In this document: positions 38,201 to 50,200 of the stretch, one piece after another | Position numbering within the stretch: the stretch's first letter is position 1 | How the letters are laid out: each line of letters opens with the position of its first letter | DNA from: Blastomussa wellsi | Lineage: Eukaryota > Cnidaria > Anthozoa > Scleractinia > Plerogyridae | DNA: 64,000 bases | Direction: 5' to 3' | NCBI GenBank assembly: GCA_947652115.1 | Contig: OX393570.1 | Span: 3,589,817-3,653,816 of the forward strand | Made by a program: the position numbers and the translations under genes | The notes under the pieces: model-generated | Told to the model about the DNA's origin: nothing | Databases searched by the model: none | The model's input: the letters and a program-made list of their open reading frames with translations, nothing else

Positions 38201-38944
38201 TCATAAATTTACCACGATAAGATACAAAAACGTTTTCGCTTGCATTCGATATTCGCAGGCAAAGAATATTTTCGTAAAACCAGTACTTGGATCAGGACAT
38301 ACGAGTCCAGGTTGTATCAAATTGCAAATTCGAGCGAAAGTTGGCGGCCCACAACGAAACAAAATGCAGACTTGAGAAAAGAAATATATTGATGCACCTA
38401 CAAGGCTTCACACCCTACTAATAAAACAAGTCGTTGTTAACAATACATCACAAGTCATAGATAATCAAAACTAAGCTTAATATTCAATATTTCCCTGTGT
38501 ATTTCTCACCGAGACCCTGGATGAGTAGTCTCAGTGTCAATGTGCAAGTTAATGCGACATCACTGTAAAGCCGTCATAAGACTTTACATTTTCGAACGAT
38601 AACCTATTTCAACCGGCTAAGAAGACAATAAAATCAACAACAACAGAAAAAGCTTACGAAAGGAAGAATAATCGATAACGTGCGAACGTTGGGTCTGTGG
38701 GAAATTTCAAACTGAGAGCTTACAATTATTGGGTGGAACAAAAAAAATAGACCTTACCTCGATATTCCGGAGTGAAAGGGTGCATTTCTGACGGTAGCTC
38801 TTCATAAAAGCGGTGCTCTCGTTGATTTAACGCCTTGCAAACAGACACTTCGTCAAATTTCATCATGGAGGAATGCCCTCCGACTTGATGAACGAACGGT
38901 TCAAGAGGAACGAAATCTCGTTTAGCGGAAGGCATTACCGCCAT
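29222..38944 (-). CDS. IP6K: Inositol hexakisphosphate kinase (IP6K), 480 aa
   Basis: Transfers a phosphate from ATP to the 5-phosphate of InsP6, giving the pyrophosphate 5-InsP7, in cytosol and nucleus. Seven exons with consistent phases: 38944-38758, 36168-35946, 35284-35196, 35003-34896, 32356-32267, 30599-30424 and 29791-29222 (stop). Diagnostic parts: [15 protein letters not shown] (14-28), nearly as in human IP6K1; FTPEYRG then [22 protein letters not shown], as in vertebrate IP6Ks; the inositol-binding PxxxDxKxG motif PCILDLKMG (P247, D251, K253, G255) followed by TRQHGDDA; the SSSLL motif at 359-363; and IDFAH (D425) with [10 protein letters not shown]. Length is close to the 410-441 aa of human IP6Ks, with the excess in two Ser-rich linkers. 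All catalytic motifs are intact. The divergent neighbour at 47283 encodes an InsP7 phosphohydrolase. IPMK or IP3K is ruled out by the N-terminal and NPWSL blocks. Confidence 0.93.
30600..32266. other. IP6K intron 5
   Basis: Intron between the NPWSL exon and the PxxxDxKxG exon. It contains the MITE at 31095-31408 and otherwise AT-rich unique-looking sequence. Confidence 0.55.
31095..31408. mobile_element. MITE with TIR TAAASGCTGGTTTTCACTAGC
   Basis: The left end TAAACGCTGGTTTTCACTAGC is mirrored at the right by GCTAGTGAAAACCAGCCTTTA. The interior repeats CATAAG/CTTATG words on both arms. About 314 bp, no coding potential, lying within an IP6K intron. Confidence 0.7.
32755..33919 (+). mobile_element. 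Degraded pogo/Tigger-like DNA transposon
   Basis: The ends are inverted repeats, CCGTAGTTTTTCTGTTATAAGG on the left and, reversed, CCATAGTTTTCCGGGTATAAGG on the right, flanked on both sides by TA as for the Tc1/mariner/pogo superfamily. GGCTATAAGACGCA is repeated under both ends. Inside, broken frames recall Tigger/Jerky transposases: RRAGWMKK near 33290-33320 (DNA-binding part) and [14 protein letters not shown] at 33550-33590, which resembles the LLVWDSF block around the second catalytic Asp of the DDE_1 family, with Asn in its place. Stops and shifts show it is dead. Confidence 0.65.
34237..34472. mobile_element. Tc1/mariner-type MITE, copy 1
   Basis: CAGCGCGACGCG at the left and CGTGTCGCGCTG at the right, flanked by TA on both sides; long inverted arms include GTGGCCACCCAACAAAC and TTTTTTGACAAGTTAGCC. 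236 bp, non-coding. The same element occurs at 56891-57129 with about 85% similarity by eye. Confidence 0.85.
36169..38757. other. IP6K intron 1
   Basis: 2.6 kb intron between the QVGGHS exon and the second exon. It holds a perfect inverted repeat at 36893-36994 and otherwise AT-rich sequence with no coding signal. Confidence 0.55.
36893..36994. repeat. Perfect inverted repeat, 50-bp arms, 2-bp spacer
   Basis: 36893-36942 is the exact reverse complement of 36945-36994, separated by AA. The sequence would form a 50-bp hairpin within the IP6K pre-mRNA. No terminal pattern of a known transposon is seen, and identity is complete, so a recent foldback event or an assembly artefact are both possible. 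Confidence 0.95.
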
Positions 38945-41843
38945 ATGCAACTTCTCTCCCTTTAAAAACACAAAATTATTACAAAACCACTTCTAAGAAT
39001 ATTGTCTGTTCTTTATAAACGACTAAGTCACTTTGAAAGTTCACTAAAAGATGCAAGGAAACGCCGCTAAGCACAATTTCCTTTCTGTTATTACGCGATC
39101 TCAACATGTCATTTATATTGTGAACAACAAAAAATTTCTTTTTGTGCAAGCCCTCCCTTTCGATCATGACGTCACTAAGTAATATCCACGTGATATCAAT
39201 ACTCAAGATCGATTGGTTAACGTCACAAAGGCTATAATCGCACTGTTCGATAACGACAGCGAAATTGATATTCGCACATGAAAATTTCAAAGCAAATTCA
39301 GTTTGATTCTTTTTGTCTACAATTTGAAGAATATCGGCGTGGTGAGAAGTATTGCCACTTTTTGTCACTTAACTAAAAGACATCAGTCTTGAAGTTACGT
39401 CACGGATTAGCTGGCCGTTATAATCCTGTTTTGAAAAACCCTGGGAAGACTGTACCATTATTTTGAGAAATAGCTGACTTTTTATAAAGCAAAATATTTA
39501 AATGGCACTAAACCTAAACTATGAAAATAAAGTTAAGCAATGGTAAATGATGAATTAGGAATCGCGTGCAAAGCAGTGAAGCGAGAATCCTTCCGGCCTC
39601 CCTCAATTACTAAAACCGCCCACAGAAGCTTCAGCTAAAGTGTCAGACATTCTCTCGCCCTAATGCCCTAAGCAATAAACAACGACGAATTTGGCTCACC
39701 AGATCTCACTACTATAAAGCTTCAAACGGTGGCTTATGCAAAACTCCCCAGACTTTAACAACTTGTCTCACGTTTAGTTACGTTTTGTCTCCCAGGCTTT
39801 TGAAATTATACGAACTGTCTGCGAATGCAGCCGCTTCTCGATGATCACTCCGCGCTCCCCACCTTCAACACCGTTAGGGAGAAAGGAGGAGACGGAGGGT
39901 AGTGAGGTAATGCATTCCCAGTTCGAGTTCAGAATTGAATTAATTTTCACCGTGACAAAGCTTGAACAGTTGTGGTACAACAACAAACAAATGGACATTT
40001 GGGATACAAAACAAACTATTAAATCACTTATCAACAGGCCAAGACGCATGTATTCCCGGATTTCGGAAAAAAAGCTCTTTGAGTTCGCCCAAGTCGCTCG
40101 CGTATCATTTCTTCGCGTAGCCCCACTGTCTGAGAGCCTGTTAAATTTCCGTCTGCGCGCAATGCCAAAAACTTGCGAACCACAACGTACTGGTGCCAGA
40201 GAGGTGTTATCCTACAGATCTAGATAAAGATCCAAATAAATTTACGACGGCTGCATGGACAACCGCCAAAACAACAGCCCGTTATTCGCCTCCTATGTTC
40301 TACGGCATTAGACAGAAGACTACTTGAGGTGGGGGGGGGGGGGGGGGTGAACCATTTGCCCAAAAAGTTCCCCCAAGTTGCCTTGTCCAAATTTCTCTTG
40401 CTGCCCGAAAAGTCAGAGTTGCCCAAAATTTGGCGGAGGCTGCAGCCCCCCGGCTCCCCGGCACGTACGCCTTTGGAGCCGGAGGAGCCCAAAGTTAGTG
40501 TATCATATTTTTTAGAAGCTTCTGCTCTGTGGGAGACTAAGGCTTCAAATAATTTCTTTTTGTCTCGAGATCGTTTTGCATCACACCCTTTCCAGATCCT
40601 TGGTTTACGCTACGTTCAGACAGGTTCCAAACTGATACGGATTTTGGGCCGTCTAGAGAGTTTAAATTATAATCAGTACCCTCCATTTAGCATGCAGAAC
40701 ATGAAAAAATTTGGAGACTTAACATCCCAACTTCGTTGTTTCAATTGGGTTTAGGAACAAGAGTAAAATAATAAACTGCACCGCTTCTTGTGTAAAAATT
40801 CCACTGGTTCCACAGGGTTAATTCTCTTGTTTATATTTCTCAGTCAAAGAACCGCAAAGCGGCGAAAACCTTTCTTCACTTCAGAAGATGGGAGAAAACC
40901 TCTCTGGGACCAGGCTACCAGAAAATACAAACTAATAAGGAATGTACTCACTTTTAGGTCAATTAGGTCGATTCAATATTCCTTTATGCGGATTCAATCG
41001 AAATGAACTGGTTCACTGAGTTTCTGTGTTTATATTTCACAGTTGACAAAGTTCGCTTGTGCACCTGTTCAGAATAATTATATAAAAATTGTGTACATGT
41101 CGCGATCATGTGATATAGAGGCCTTACCTTAGTGACTTTTAATAGTTCTACAAATATTTCAATAGTTCGATGGGCAATTACGGTAATTAATTGTTGTTTA
41201 AACATCACGTTGACTTTGCAAAGTAAAGAAACGAAAGCCCAGATGAAAGTTATTGACAAGCATCACGCTTGCACTCGACAGTCTATTGTAAAAGTATTGC
41301 TGCATGGATGAGTTTCGAAACAAATGGCGCTTGATGATGACCCTTGATGACCCAGGATTTGTAAATACCCATTTTCTCGATTTTAAACGCCCCCGGCGTT
41401 CATTTCAAACTTGGCCTGGTGTACCCAACGTTTCTTTCACTTTCGTAGCCAGTATTTAAGTTGAGCTATTAGGTTATGATGAAGCAATGTTTCTTCATTA
41501 TTTTTTGACAGACATAGATCGTCCCGTTTTACCTTCAGCCTTTACACTATCATTTATTATACGTCTAATAAATACTTCAGGGACTTATTTATGACTCCAC
41601 CTTGGAGACCTGGCGGTTTGTGAACAAAGCGAGCGAAGGTGCAAAGGTAATTTTGCAAATAAGCGCATGGATCAGCACGTTCAGTATTTCTCCTCGGTAC
41701 AACAAACTCGGACTCCGGAACTTGACCACGAGTGAGTCACGAGTTATCGGTAAGTATCGGATGGCGATGTATTGCCGAAAGGAATTATCGGAAATTTTCA
41801 TTAATGATGCAACGGGCGACGCAAATTTTAGTTCCAGGCTCTC

Positions 41844-42014
41844 AGGGCGCGTTCGTTTGGCATATTCCGGAATAAGAATATATTCCGGCTTTTCTGCTCC
41901 TGGGAGCAGAATAGAAATCCAGGTATTCCGGAATGAGAATAGCTCCCAAACAAACGCTTACTCGCTTTATTCCAATTATTCTTATTCCGGATTGATCCCA
42001 AACGAACGCGCCCT
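41844..42014. mobile_element. MITE with TIR AGGGCGCGTTCGTTTGG
   Basis: 17-bp perfect terminal inverted repeats, AGGGCGCGTTCGTTTGG and its reverse complement, enclose a 171-bp segment with repeated ATTCCGGAATAAGAAT words in both orientations. hAT-like by general look; no target duplication is obvious. Confidence 0.75.
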
Positions 42015-42324
42015 AAGATAGGGGGCACGCGAAGAAAAGATACGCGAGCGAAGCGAGCGGAAGTGCGAGGAAGTGGGAACAGGCTATATAGGCAGGCCCA
42101 TAGGCAGGTTTTTTCGAGAGAGTGCGATCCAGCGAGGAGACGAACCGAACGAACGCCCCCTCGAAAAGCGAACTTAAAAACCGGTGGATGTTACTAAAAC
42201 CTTTCAACTTCAAAATGGATTCTTTGGCACAGAGAAAACTTTACGCATGTATTTTACAGTATTAGAGGATAATGTAACTATTGAAAAAGAACAGAAATAT
42301 AAATAAAGTGGAAAATCCGAACAG

Positions 42325-42401
42325 AACTATACTATACTATACTATACTATACTATACTATACTATACTATACTATACTATACAAAACTATACTATACTAT
42401 A
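42325..42401. repeat. (ACTAT)n microsatellite
   Basis: About 14 pentanucleotide units of ACTAT, interrupted once by ACAAA. Confidence 0.95.
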
Positions 42402-43810
42402 CATTTTTAAATCGTTGGTCAACAAAAAAGTGGACCTCCGCAGCCTGTGGGGGTGCGGGTGCACCCATCGCACCCCCCCGGAAGCTGCTTTACATTTGGA
42501 ATGAAAACCGCATGGTCACGCACACGGCCATGCCAAATTTTTGCGGACACCTTTTTACGGCTTTCAGTGCAAACGGCAATGTTTTGCGTTAACAACGCTT
42601 TAACGAGAAGTTTTGTAATATGACGTCCGACCCCAATACAATTTTGTCCGATCAAAGGAAAAATAATTGCAACCCTGCACTCAAATACAAAATGCGTGGA
42701 ACAATTCAAAGTGCCATGGGGTGGAACTTTGTTCTTTCTTAATCTCTCTCCTCATTCAATAAAATTCAATAATTAAAAACTATTCACCGACTCTGAGATC
42801 TGGGGAATAGTTTTTTTAGAATCTGTATAGTGTATTATAATATAAATAGGATTCTGCGCGCGCTCTGATTGGTCAAAACCCATGTTTTATTGCCCCCACA
42901 GGGTTTAGGCCACAGACCGAAACCCGAGGAGTCACCCTAGTTTTCCTGGCGTAAATAGAAATTGTTATCAATATACGAGGCCAAATTAAAATCCGGCCTC
43001 GTCAAAACACACGCTGTGCTGGCCGCAACGGCCGTAAAGCTGATTGGTTCACGCGATGAATTTAAACCAATCAGATTACGTTCAGGCCGTTTGACACGGG
43101 AAAACCATCGAGGACGAGCGAACAGCAAGCTTTGAAGTTCAGTTTCACACAAACGAATAGTTTCCAGAGAGAAAAATCGGTCTACTTGTTATAAATGGGA
43201 AGAATGCAGACAAAACAATTCGGATTTAGACTTGAAGATAGGCTAGAAGCAAAAGCACAGTCCAGAAGAAACTGTACTCACGACCGAGGTCAATATATTC
43301 TCCCATAGAGACCGACTAAGCTCGGTTAAAAACGATGTTTATTATGTAGCCAAGTGGAAACTTAAATTTGCTTAACGACACTGCTTCGTTCTCGCTGACG
43401 TTTTGTTTGCGAACGACGATGATCTGCACTTAAATTAGTTTGGTCGTATCTTTACCTTTTATTCTTGCCAAGCTTTTTTAAATTTTCCATTTATATTTTT
43501 AGAGAAAAAGGGACAATGTGTTCTTGTTTGTTTGTGACTTTCTGACCCCAAAATGCAACCGATCTAGATGCCGGTCTAGATGGGAAAATCTAGACGCTTG
43601 ACTATTTTATCAGAATTTTGAGACTGAAATTTGCGAAACTTTAAGAATATTTGGCTGAGAATGTGAAAAGAATATAATTTCCTGTGTTCAAAATCTGTAA
43701 ATACAATACTACAGGGTATAAAATTATTCCTTTCTCTAAACGGCGAAACTAGCCAACAAAACGAGAAAATCTTCCCAAGCTATGACCAAATGTTCAATGA
43801 TGATGTATAA

Positions 43811-43945
43811 TGTATATGTTGTGGTTTAATTTTATCTTTGGTTTAAAAATTGTTAAACCAGTTTGATATTTATTTTTCATTGTCTCATGTTGATTAACAA
43901 AATCTGAAACAAAGGGAAATCAACATCAAACTGGTTTAAAAAATT

Positions 43946-43980
<35 letters not shown>

Positions 43981-43982
43981 GT
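43811..43982. mobile_element. Foldback MITE, ends TATATGTTGTGGTTTAA
   Basis: The left arm TATATGTTGTGGTTTAATTT and on is mirrored by the right arm ending AAATTTAAACCACAACATAT; inner blocks GTTAAACCAGTTTGAT / ATCAAACTGGTTTAA also pair. 172 bp, AT-rich, non-coding. Confidence 0.75.
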
Positions 43983-44400
43983 GCAGTACAAAATACGTAC
44001 AATGCAAAAAGACATGAACAGATCTAGACACCGAGCACTTGTAATTGATGCCATGACACATTCTAAAACGGAAATGTCAAAAGCTATAATTAAGAATATC
44101 TATATATACAAGAATACTTTCAGCCTAAAATCGGTAAAAAATAAGAATATTCAGCCTGGGCCGGAAAAACAATATTCTTATAAAAAAGAGTGTGCAATGA
44201 TCATGACACTTATTATTAGTTATTAGTTAGCTATCAGTTATTTATTTTCTCCGTGCCAGGTTTCACATGCATATTTTTGCCCTGGTAACATCACGACGTT
44301 ATCCCTATGGTTGAAGCATCCGTGTAGTGAACGGCGCTTGTGTGGCAAGTGCAGGCAACGCCTTGGTAAGACCACAGGACACGCAAACTCTGTGTCAGTA

Positions 44401-44736
44401 AACAAAAATAGTGTTGCTTACCTGCGCTCCTATGTCTTTTTGAGTCGTTTTGGAAGGGATTTTAATCAGAGCGAAGACGGTTTATTTTGCATGTCTGCCA
44501 CTTCGTAAAAACACTGCGCCGATTACGTCTCAAGTTTCCATTATACTCACCTCGCGAGATTCTCCCCCGAGGTGAGTTAATAGTTAATGATGATTATGGA
44601 AACTTGAGACATAATCGGCGCATTGTATTTACGAAGAGGCAGACACGCAAGATAAATCATCCTCGCTCCGATTGAAATCCCTTCCAAAACGACTCAAAAA
44701 GACATAGGAACGCAGGTAAGTAACAGTATTTTTGTT
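44401..44736. mobile_element. Long foldback element, 336 bp
   Basis: Two arms of about 155 bp pair along almost their whole length: AACAAAAATA, TTACCTGCG, CCTATGTCTTTTTGAGTCG, TTTTGGAAGGGATTT, GCGCCGATTA and CTCAAGTTTCCAT on the left all reappear reversed on the right, meeting at CTCACCTCG / GAGGTGAG. Arms differ by scattered mismatches, so it is not an assembly foldback. Confidence 0.8.
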
Positions 44737-45689
44737 AAATAATTAGAAAAGCTAATACAGCGTTTGGGTTTCCTGTGGTAAGACGTTTCGTGGGCTTTTG
44801 GGTGTGCCTCTGAAGAGGTCTTCATGAATGTCTTGCCGTGATGTGTGCAAAACTGGTAATCGCTATCAAATCTTTCGATTGCTGGACTTGAAACATTTAC
44901 GACGTCTATACGTTAACTAACTCTGGAGCAGGGTCGTTGTTTCCCCAGATCCCTGATTATTTACGATCAGTAGTGGCTGTGAAACTCCGCTTTCCTCGTC
45001 GCTTTATGTCCTTTTTCCCTGAGCGGGCAACAAACGAGGCAAATTAAATTCTTCTTACGTAAGCCATTTCCGTTCCGCTCCGTTCTGGAAAAGGGTACCT
45101 TTTTACAATTTTCTTTTTGTCTGGAACAGGATTTCAAATGCGTCCTTATCTGCTTGAACAGTTACAGAGTCTCAAAAGCTCACTCCTATAGTAAATTTAA
45201 TGGAGCACTCCCACGCTCTCCCCCATCACTTTTCGCAGGGTTTTTGCTCTACCAACAAAAATTTCAAGACAGTGAAATCTGCCTGAAATGTAAATCATTC
45301 GAACCTGACTGTTTTCAATCTACAGTTAGCAATATACTACAATAGAAAAAGTATAAAACGTTAAAGTTGCATTAGTTTCTGAACTTTGATCACGGCTATC
45401 AATGTCACGCGATTCGCAGAGGGGTAGGTTGGCTGTAGATAGAACTCTCACGTGCAAATTTATTCTTGAAAAATTTACAGATGTTCTTCACAACTTACAG
45501 CCTCTTAGGCCATCCTGGCCATTTTTTTTTTCGTTTACCATCGAATGCGTTTCGGGCGGGAAAGATAAAAGAAGCCCCCTCCCCCACCCCCACCCCCTCC
45601 CCCAAAAAAGAAAACAAAACAAGTTGTAAAAGAGTCGATTGCAACGCCGGCAAAGACTGATATGTTTTCTCTGAAGTTAAAGTTAAAAC

Positions 45690-46100
45690 TGAAAATCTGT
45701 ATGGGTAAAACAACGTCTATATTTCAAAACAAAAGTGAAAAAAATTTGACTGTGTTTGACTGGGTCAAATTACCTTCCTCATAACTCTTTGTTTGAAAAC
45801 GCGAAAATTTGGGTCGGTCGGACGACGCTAAATGGAGAGAGGGGATGGCTTTGCAATTTGACTGCTTGCTAAGACACACACGGCTGCCGACGCCAGCTGA
45901 CACAGCCACCGTCGTGGCGTGCCGAATGCTATTTGGATGGGCTGCCAACTGAGAAACGCTAACATAATAACTACATGCACGCAGTATGGTGCACATTTCT
46001 AACTTACTGGCTTAATCCTGTCTGCCTCTCGTGAGAAATGAGGCTTCAGCCACAGCTCTCCAGCGGACTATGTTCCTTCTCCATCTGTTAGACCTCAACA
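45690..46100 (+). repeat. Direct duplication of ~410 bp, copy 1
   Basis: Shares with 46248-46660, in the same order, GACTGGGTCAAATTACCTTC, TTTGGGTCGGTCGGACGACG, CTAAGACACACA, GACACAGCCACC, TCGTGGCGTG, CACGCAGTATGGTG, CTTCAGCCACAGCTCTCCAG and TTGTTCC/TGTTCCTTCTCCATC. Offset about 557 bp. No protein frame is conserved between copies. Confidence 0.85.
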
Positions 46101-46247
46101 CATGTTATCCCTATGTTGTCCAGATCCAGCTCTTTCACCACTGACACCACTGTACGTCTCCACCACTGATTAGCCTTCCTGTGTTCCCCTGTCATAGGCA
46201 ATCCCATGACCATTCTTCTCATAATTCATTTTCAATTCCTTTGTTTG

Positions 46248-46660
46248 AAAATCTGTATGAATTGAAGATATTTCAAATTAAAAGTGAAAAATGTTTGACT
46301 GGGTCAAATTACCTTCCTCATAACTTTTTTTTTTTTGAAAACGCAAAAGTTTGGGTCGGTCGGACGACGCCCAACGGAGAATAAAGGGTATTGCCTTATC
46401 ATACCAAGAGCTTTGCCATTTGCCTGCTAAGACACACAAGGCTACCGACGCCAACTGACACAGCCACCATCGTGGCGTGTCAAATATTTAAATGGGCTGC
46501 CGAATGAGAAACGCTTACATAATACCATAACACGCAGTATGGTGTGCATTCCTAACTTACTGGTTTAATTTTGTTTACCTCTCGTGAGGCATAAGGCTTC
46601 AGCCACAGCTCTCCAGATCCAGCGGACTTTGTTCCTTCTCCATCAGTTTGACATGTTTGA
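46248..46660 (+). repeat. Direct duplication of ~410 bp, copy 2
   Basis: Diverged partner of 45690-46100, with small indels (a poly-T expansion near 46326 and an extra stretch near 46385-46405). It ends about 620 bp upstream of the DIPP start, so it may overlap that gene's promoter side. Confidence 0.85.
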
Positions 46661-47213
46661 CATGTCATCCCTGTGTTCTCCAGCTCTTTCGTCACTTTTC
46701 GTCTCTACGACTGTTTGGCGTTCCCGTTTTCCCCTGAGGGTTTTCCATTTCATTGCTACGCCTAACACCCTCCAAAACATCTGCATTTGGATTTCAAAAG
46801 CAGAAACTATATCCGAAAAACATTCCATATTCACGCCACATTTCAAATCACGATCTGATCGCGTGCCATATAACATCTGAACCTGAAAAATCACGCCAGT
46901 GTAGTAAATACAAAAAAATAATAAGATAATGTAAAAAAGAATAGAATTATTTGAGCAAGAAGTTACGCAACTTTGAGCTTTTATGTCATATTACTCGGAA
47001 TTATGTAAATATTATTCTATTGTGTTATTATTCGAACATTTACATGTAATTTTGATCACTTCTTGCGAAACATTGCTCTTAGCTATTTTTAGTAGACCGG
47101 AACCGGAACCTTTCTCTTTTGGCCTCTTTAAGTCATGGGTCGTAGGTATCCCACAATGCAACAGTGTTGATTACAAAGGCAGCGGCAGGCAGCAATTCAT
47201 CAGCAGTCTTGTC

Positions 47214-47249
47214 ATGGCGACGAGGTTGCCGGTTCTTTCTGCTGGGTAG
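47214..47249 (+). promoter_or_regulatory. Possible upstream ORF before the DIPP start
   Basis: An 11-codon frame ATGGCGACG...GGG TAG lies 34 bp before the DIPP ATG. Its start has a YY1/TISU-like ATGGCG core. It could lower translation of the main frame if the transcript starts upstream of it. The transcription start is not known. GG|GTAGGT at its end could also act as a splice donor. Confidence 0.35.
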
Positions 47250-47282
47250 GTGTTTCGAATTCGGCCGTTCTACAATCGTTTT

Positions 47283-50200
47283 ATGGCTAAAAGGATGATG
47301 AAGAACCGGCAAAACAGTGTCAGAATGAAAGATGAAGACGGATACACGATAAGAGCTGGCTGTGTCTGTTTCAAAAGCGAACAGGAGCAAGAGGTTTTCG
47401 ACACGTTTGCGTTCTTCAACTGCACATGGCCGACCTCGCTTGCGATTCGATTGCTCATTGTAGTGTTTGTTCTTCGTAGGTGCTGTTAGTTTCGAGTTGT
47501 CGACATCCAGGCAGGTGGATTGTTCCTTCTGGAGGAGTCGAACCTGGCGAAGAGTCAAGAGAAGCCGCTGTTCGGGAAGTCGAGGAGGAAGTTAGTTACA
47601 GACTTTTTTAAACAAACCAGCTAAAACATATTTAGTGTGTATTTCGTTTCGAAAGTCTGTGACGCACAAAGGCTTTTGCTTTATTTATTTTAAGCCTTCT
47701 TGTGTTGCTTTTATTTGTGTTTGTCTGTAGGCTGGAGTTCGTGGCAAACTCGGACGTTTTCTCGGCGAATTTCAGGTTCGTAATTTCTCCTAGCTAATTT
47801 GTTTACTGGTCTTCTAAAGTCTGCTTCTATTGTTCGAAGTGTGTACTGTCATAAACTTGTTGTTGTAATTCTTTTGCGATTTGATCATTCTCTTTTTAGA
47901 ACGATGTAAATCAAACTCGGACGTCTGTTTATGTCTTAATTGTAACAGAAATGCTTGAAAAATGGGAAGAAGGTACGTACAGTTCTATATTGCACTGAAA
48001 CTCCATTCTTTAACAGATATTTTACGAGTGTTCTACTGTACAGTGTTCTGTACATTAGTTTGAGGAGCTTTGCACGTCAACGAAACAGAACAATTGCATT
48101 AATTATCAGGTTAATTTTTGGTTCTTTCAGTGAAATTTTGGTGACACTACACGATCAAACAGTTCCCGTTGCGTGAATTCTCGAAACCCATGCATGCATT
48201 TGTCAAGTTCGATTCGTTTTAAATGTTTTGAAATCTGCAAAAGTTGTAGGGCAAAGTCTAAACTACAATTCAGTTTTTCTGTTTTTCAATTAAAGCGTAA
48301 CAGTAAATGTGGCTTGGCGGCATAATAGATGCCCATGGATGTTTTAATAACAGAATTGAACGGCTTGCCTCTCCGGGTGATGAATTTTTTAGCGGACGTG
48401 AAAACATTTTTACAATATTCAATTTCGGTTATGAATAGCTGAGATCTTATTTTTAATGTTATGTCTTTATCCAAACAGTGGTGAATTAAAGTTTCAGTAA
48501 ACAGAACAAAGATCAGCGAAAAAATAAGACATGTCTTGAACTATATCTTTCAGGGAGAGGTTATATTTATTATTAATGAGTTGAAGCCCCCCTCATTGGC
48601 AAATGGTCTTCAACGAAATGCTTTAATTTTTTAGTGACAAAAACATTTAGGCAAAAACCCCCAGACATTTAAATCTTGCTAGCATATTCTTAACAGTTCA
48701 GCTTTGAGTCTGCGTCTTCTATTTCCATTTTCATTATTCAAAATTCAGTTATCAAAATTGGGTTTTATTATTTATGCAATACCAATCTGCTTTACTGAGT
48801 TTGAGAAAGTTTGTATTTAGAGTCTTTTGCAAATGTCTTCAGAGTGTGGAATACAGCACTGGCAGTTTGTGGGAGTAAAAATTTGAGAACACAAAATTCT
48901 ATATCAAGGTGGTCGATCTCAGACAAGCTAGGTTGGGGGAAGGGGAAGATTAATTATAATATTTTAATTCCTCTGCAAAATGGATCTTGACAAAAATAGA
49001 TTTAGCAAATTTAATTGTTATTTCTTTATTTATGAACTCCCTAGGGACATTTAACATAACTAATGTTTTTCATTTACAAGCTGGCTAATGTAGGGGGAAT
49101 AACTTGCAATTGGTTTTGACAGATATGTTCTCATTTTGAGAAAAGTATATAACCGGCTTTAACCCAGTGGGGTACTTGTTTGGGTTGAAAATTTACACGC
49201 TCGGTATTTTTTGGGTCAAGAGATCTGCCAAGTATTTTTTTAGGTCTTTAAAAAGAGCGTATTTTTGGGTCACATCGCCAGTCTCATTTAGCTTATTGAT
49301 GCAAAATCATGCATCAGAAGAGTCTGTGTGATTGAATAAATCCATATTGAGGTGTTTAAGTTTTGTATTTTTTTGGGTAGGAAATTTTGGTGCCAGGTAT
49401 TTTTTTGGAGTCTAAAATTTCAGGCTCGTTTATTTTTTTGGGTTTGCAATATGAATATGAAGCTCAATTGCCCCCCCCCCCCAGTCATGTATAATGTGAT
49501 TACCCCCACCCTGCTGGGCATTTTAATAAAGTTATGAAGATTTTAACAGATTGTTGAAGGAAAGAAAAGTTACAAGTAGATAAACCAAGTTGTCAAATCA
49601 TACAAAACAAACTGAAATTTCAGTTTTTCAGGTCTTCATTGTTTGACCAGTGGCAAAGAAATATATTAACTTCAGAATTATTTGGACTGAATGATATTTT
49701 GAAATGTAAATATACCCAGGTGTAAAGAGATTTACTACTTTATTTAAAACTTTCACATCTTTGGATGGATTTTGCTACCAGTGTTGTGTTGCAGGGCTTA
49801 AAAAGGTTCTGTTCAGTCACTTGCAATAAGTAGTTTTTGAAATCAATACTTTCAAGGCCGCCTTTTAAGAGTGTATTTCTAGAGGAATTTTTAAATACCT
49901 AGATTAAGACAACGTTTTTGTATACAGATTTTTCTGAATTTTGTAATTTAAGATGAATTTTTTTTGTAATTAATTACTGAAAAGCCCTTTTTGGAGTAAT
50001 CAATAAAGTTTTATAAATTTTATTACTCTTGTTGCGAAAGTAACTTTTCCTTCTCAGCAATCCAGGCAAGCATGTAACTCTCCCCAACAAAGAATGTGAA
50101 AGTTGATCATCCAAAGGGCAAGCTGGAGTTCAAGAGTGTTGTTTACATTTGATGAATTTGATCCAGTTGAAAATAAATTATTTTTTGCTAATTGGTGTTG

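Larger units (their letters stand above)
38945..47282. other. Divergent intergenic region between IP6K and DIPP genes
   Basis: 8.3 kb without a recognisable gene. It contains a 20-base G run at 40328-40347, several MITE/foldback elements (41844-42014, 43811-43982, 44401-44736), an (ACTAT)n microsatellite, and a duplicated segment of about 410 bp (45690-46100 and 46248-46660). Short ORFs up to 141 codons show no family resemblance. Confidence 0.5.

Noticed and set aside
38979..39368. 129-codon minus-strand ORF upstream of IP6K
   Set aside because: No recognisable domain, no good start context and AT-rich composition typical of chance ORFs.
40329..40754. 141-codon ORF beginning with a poly-G derived Gly run
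   Set aside because: Begins inside a G homopolymer, has no family resemblance, and the region looks repetitive.
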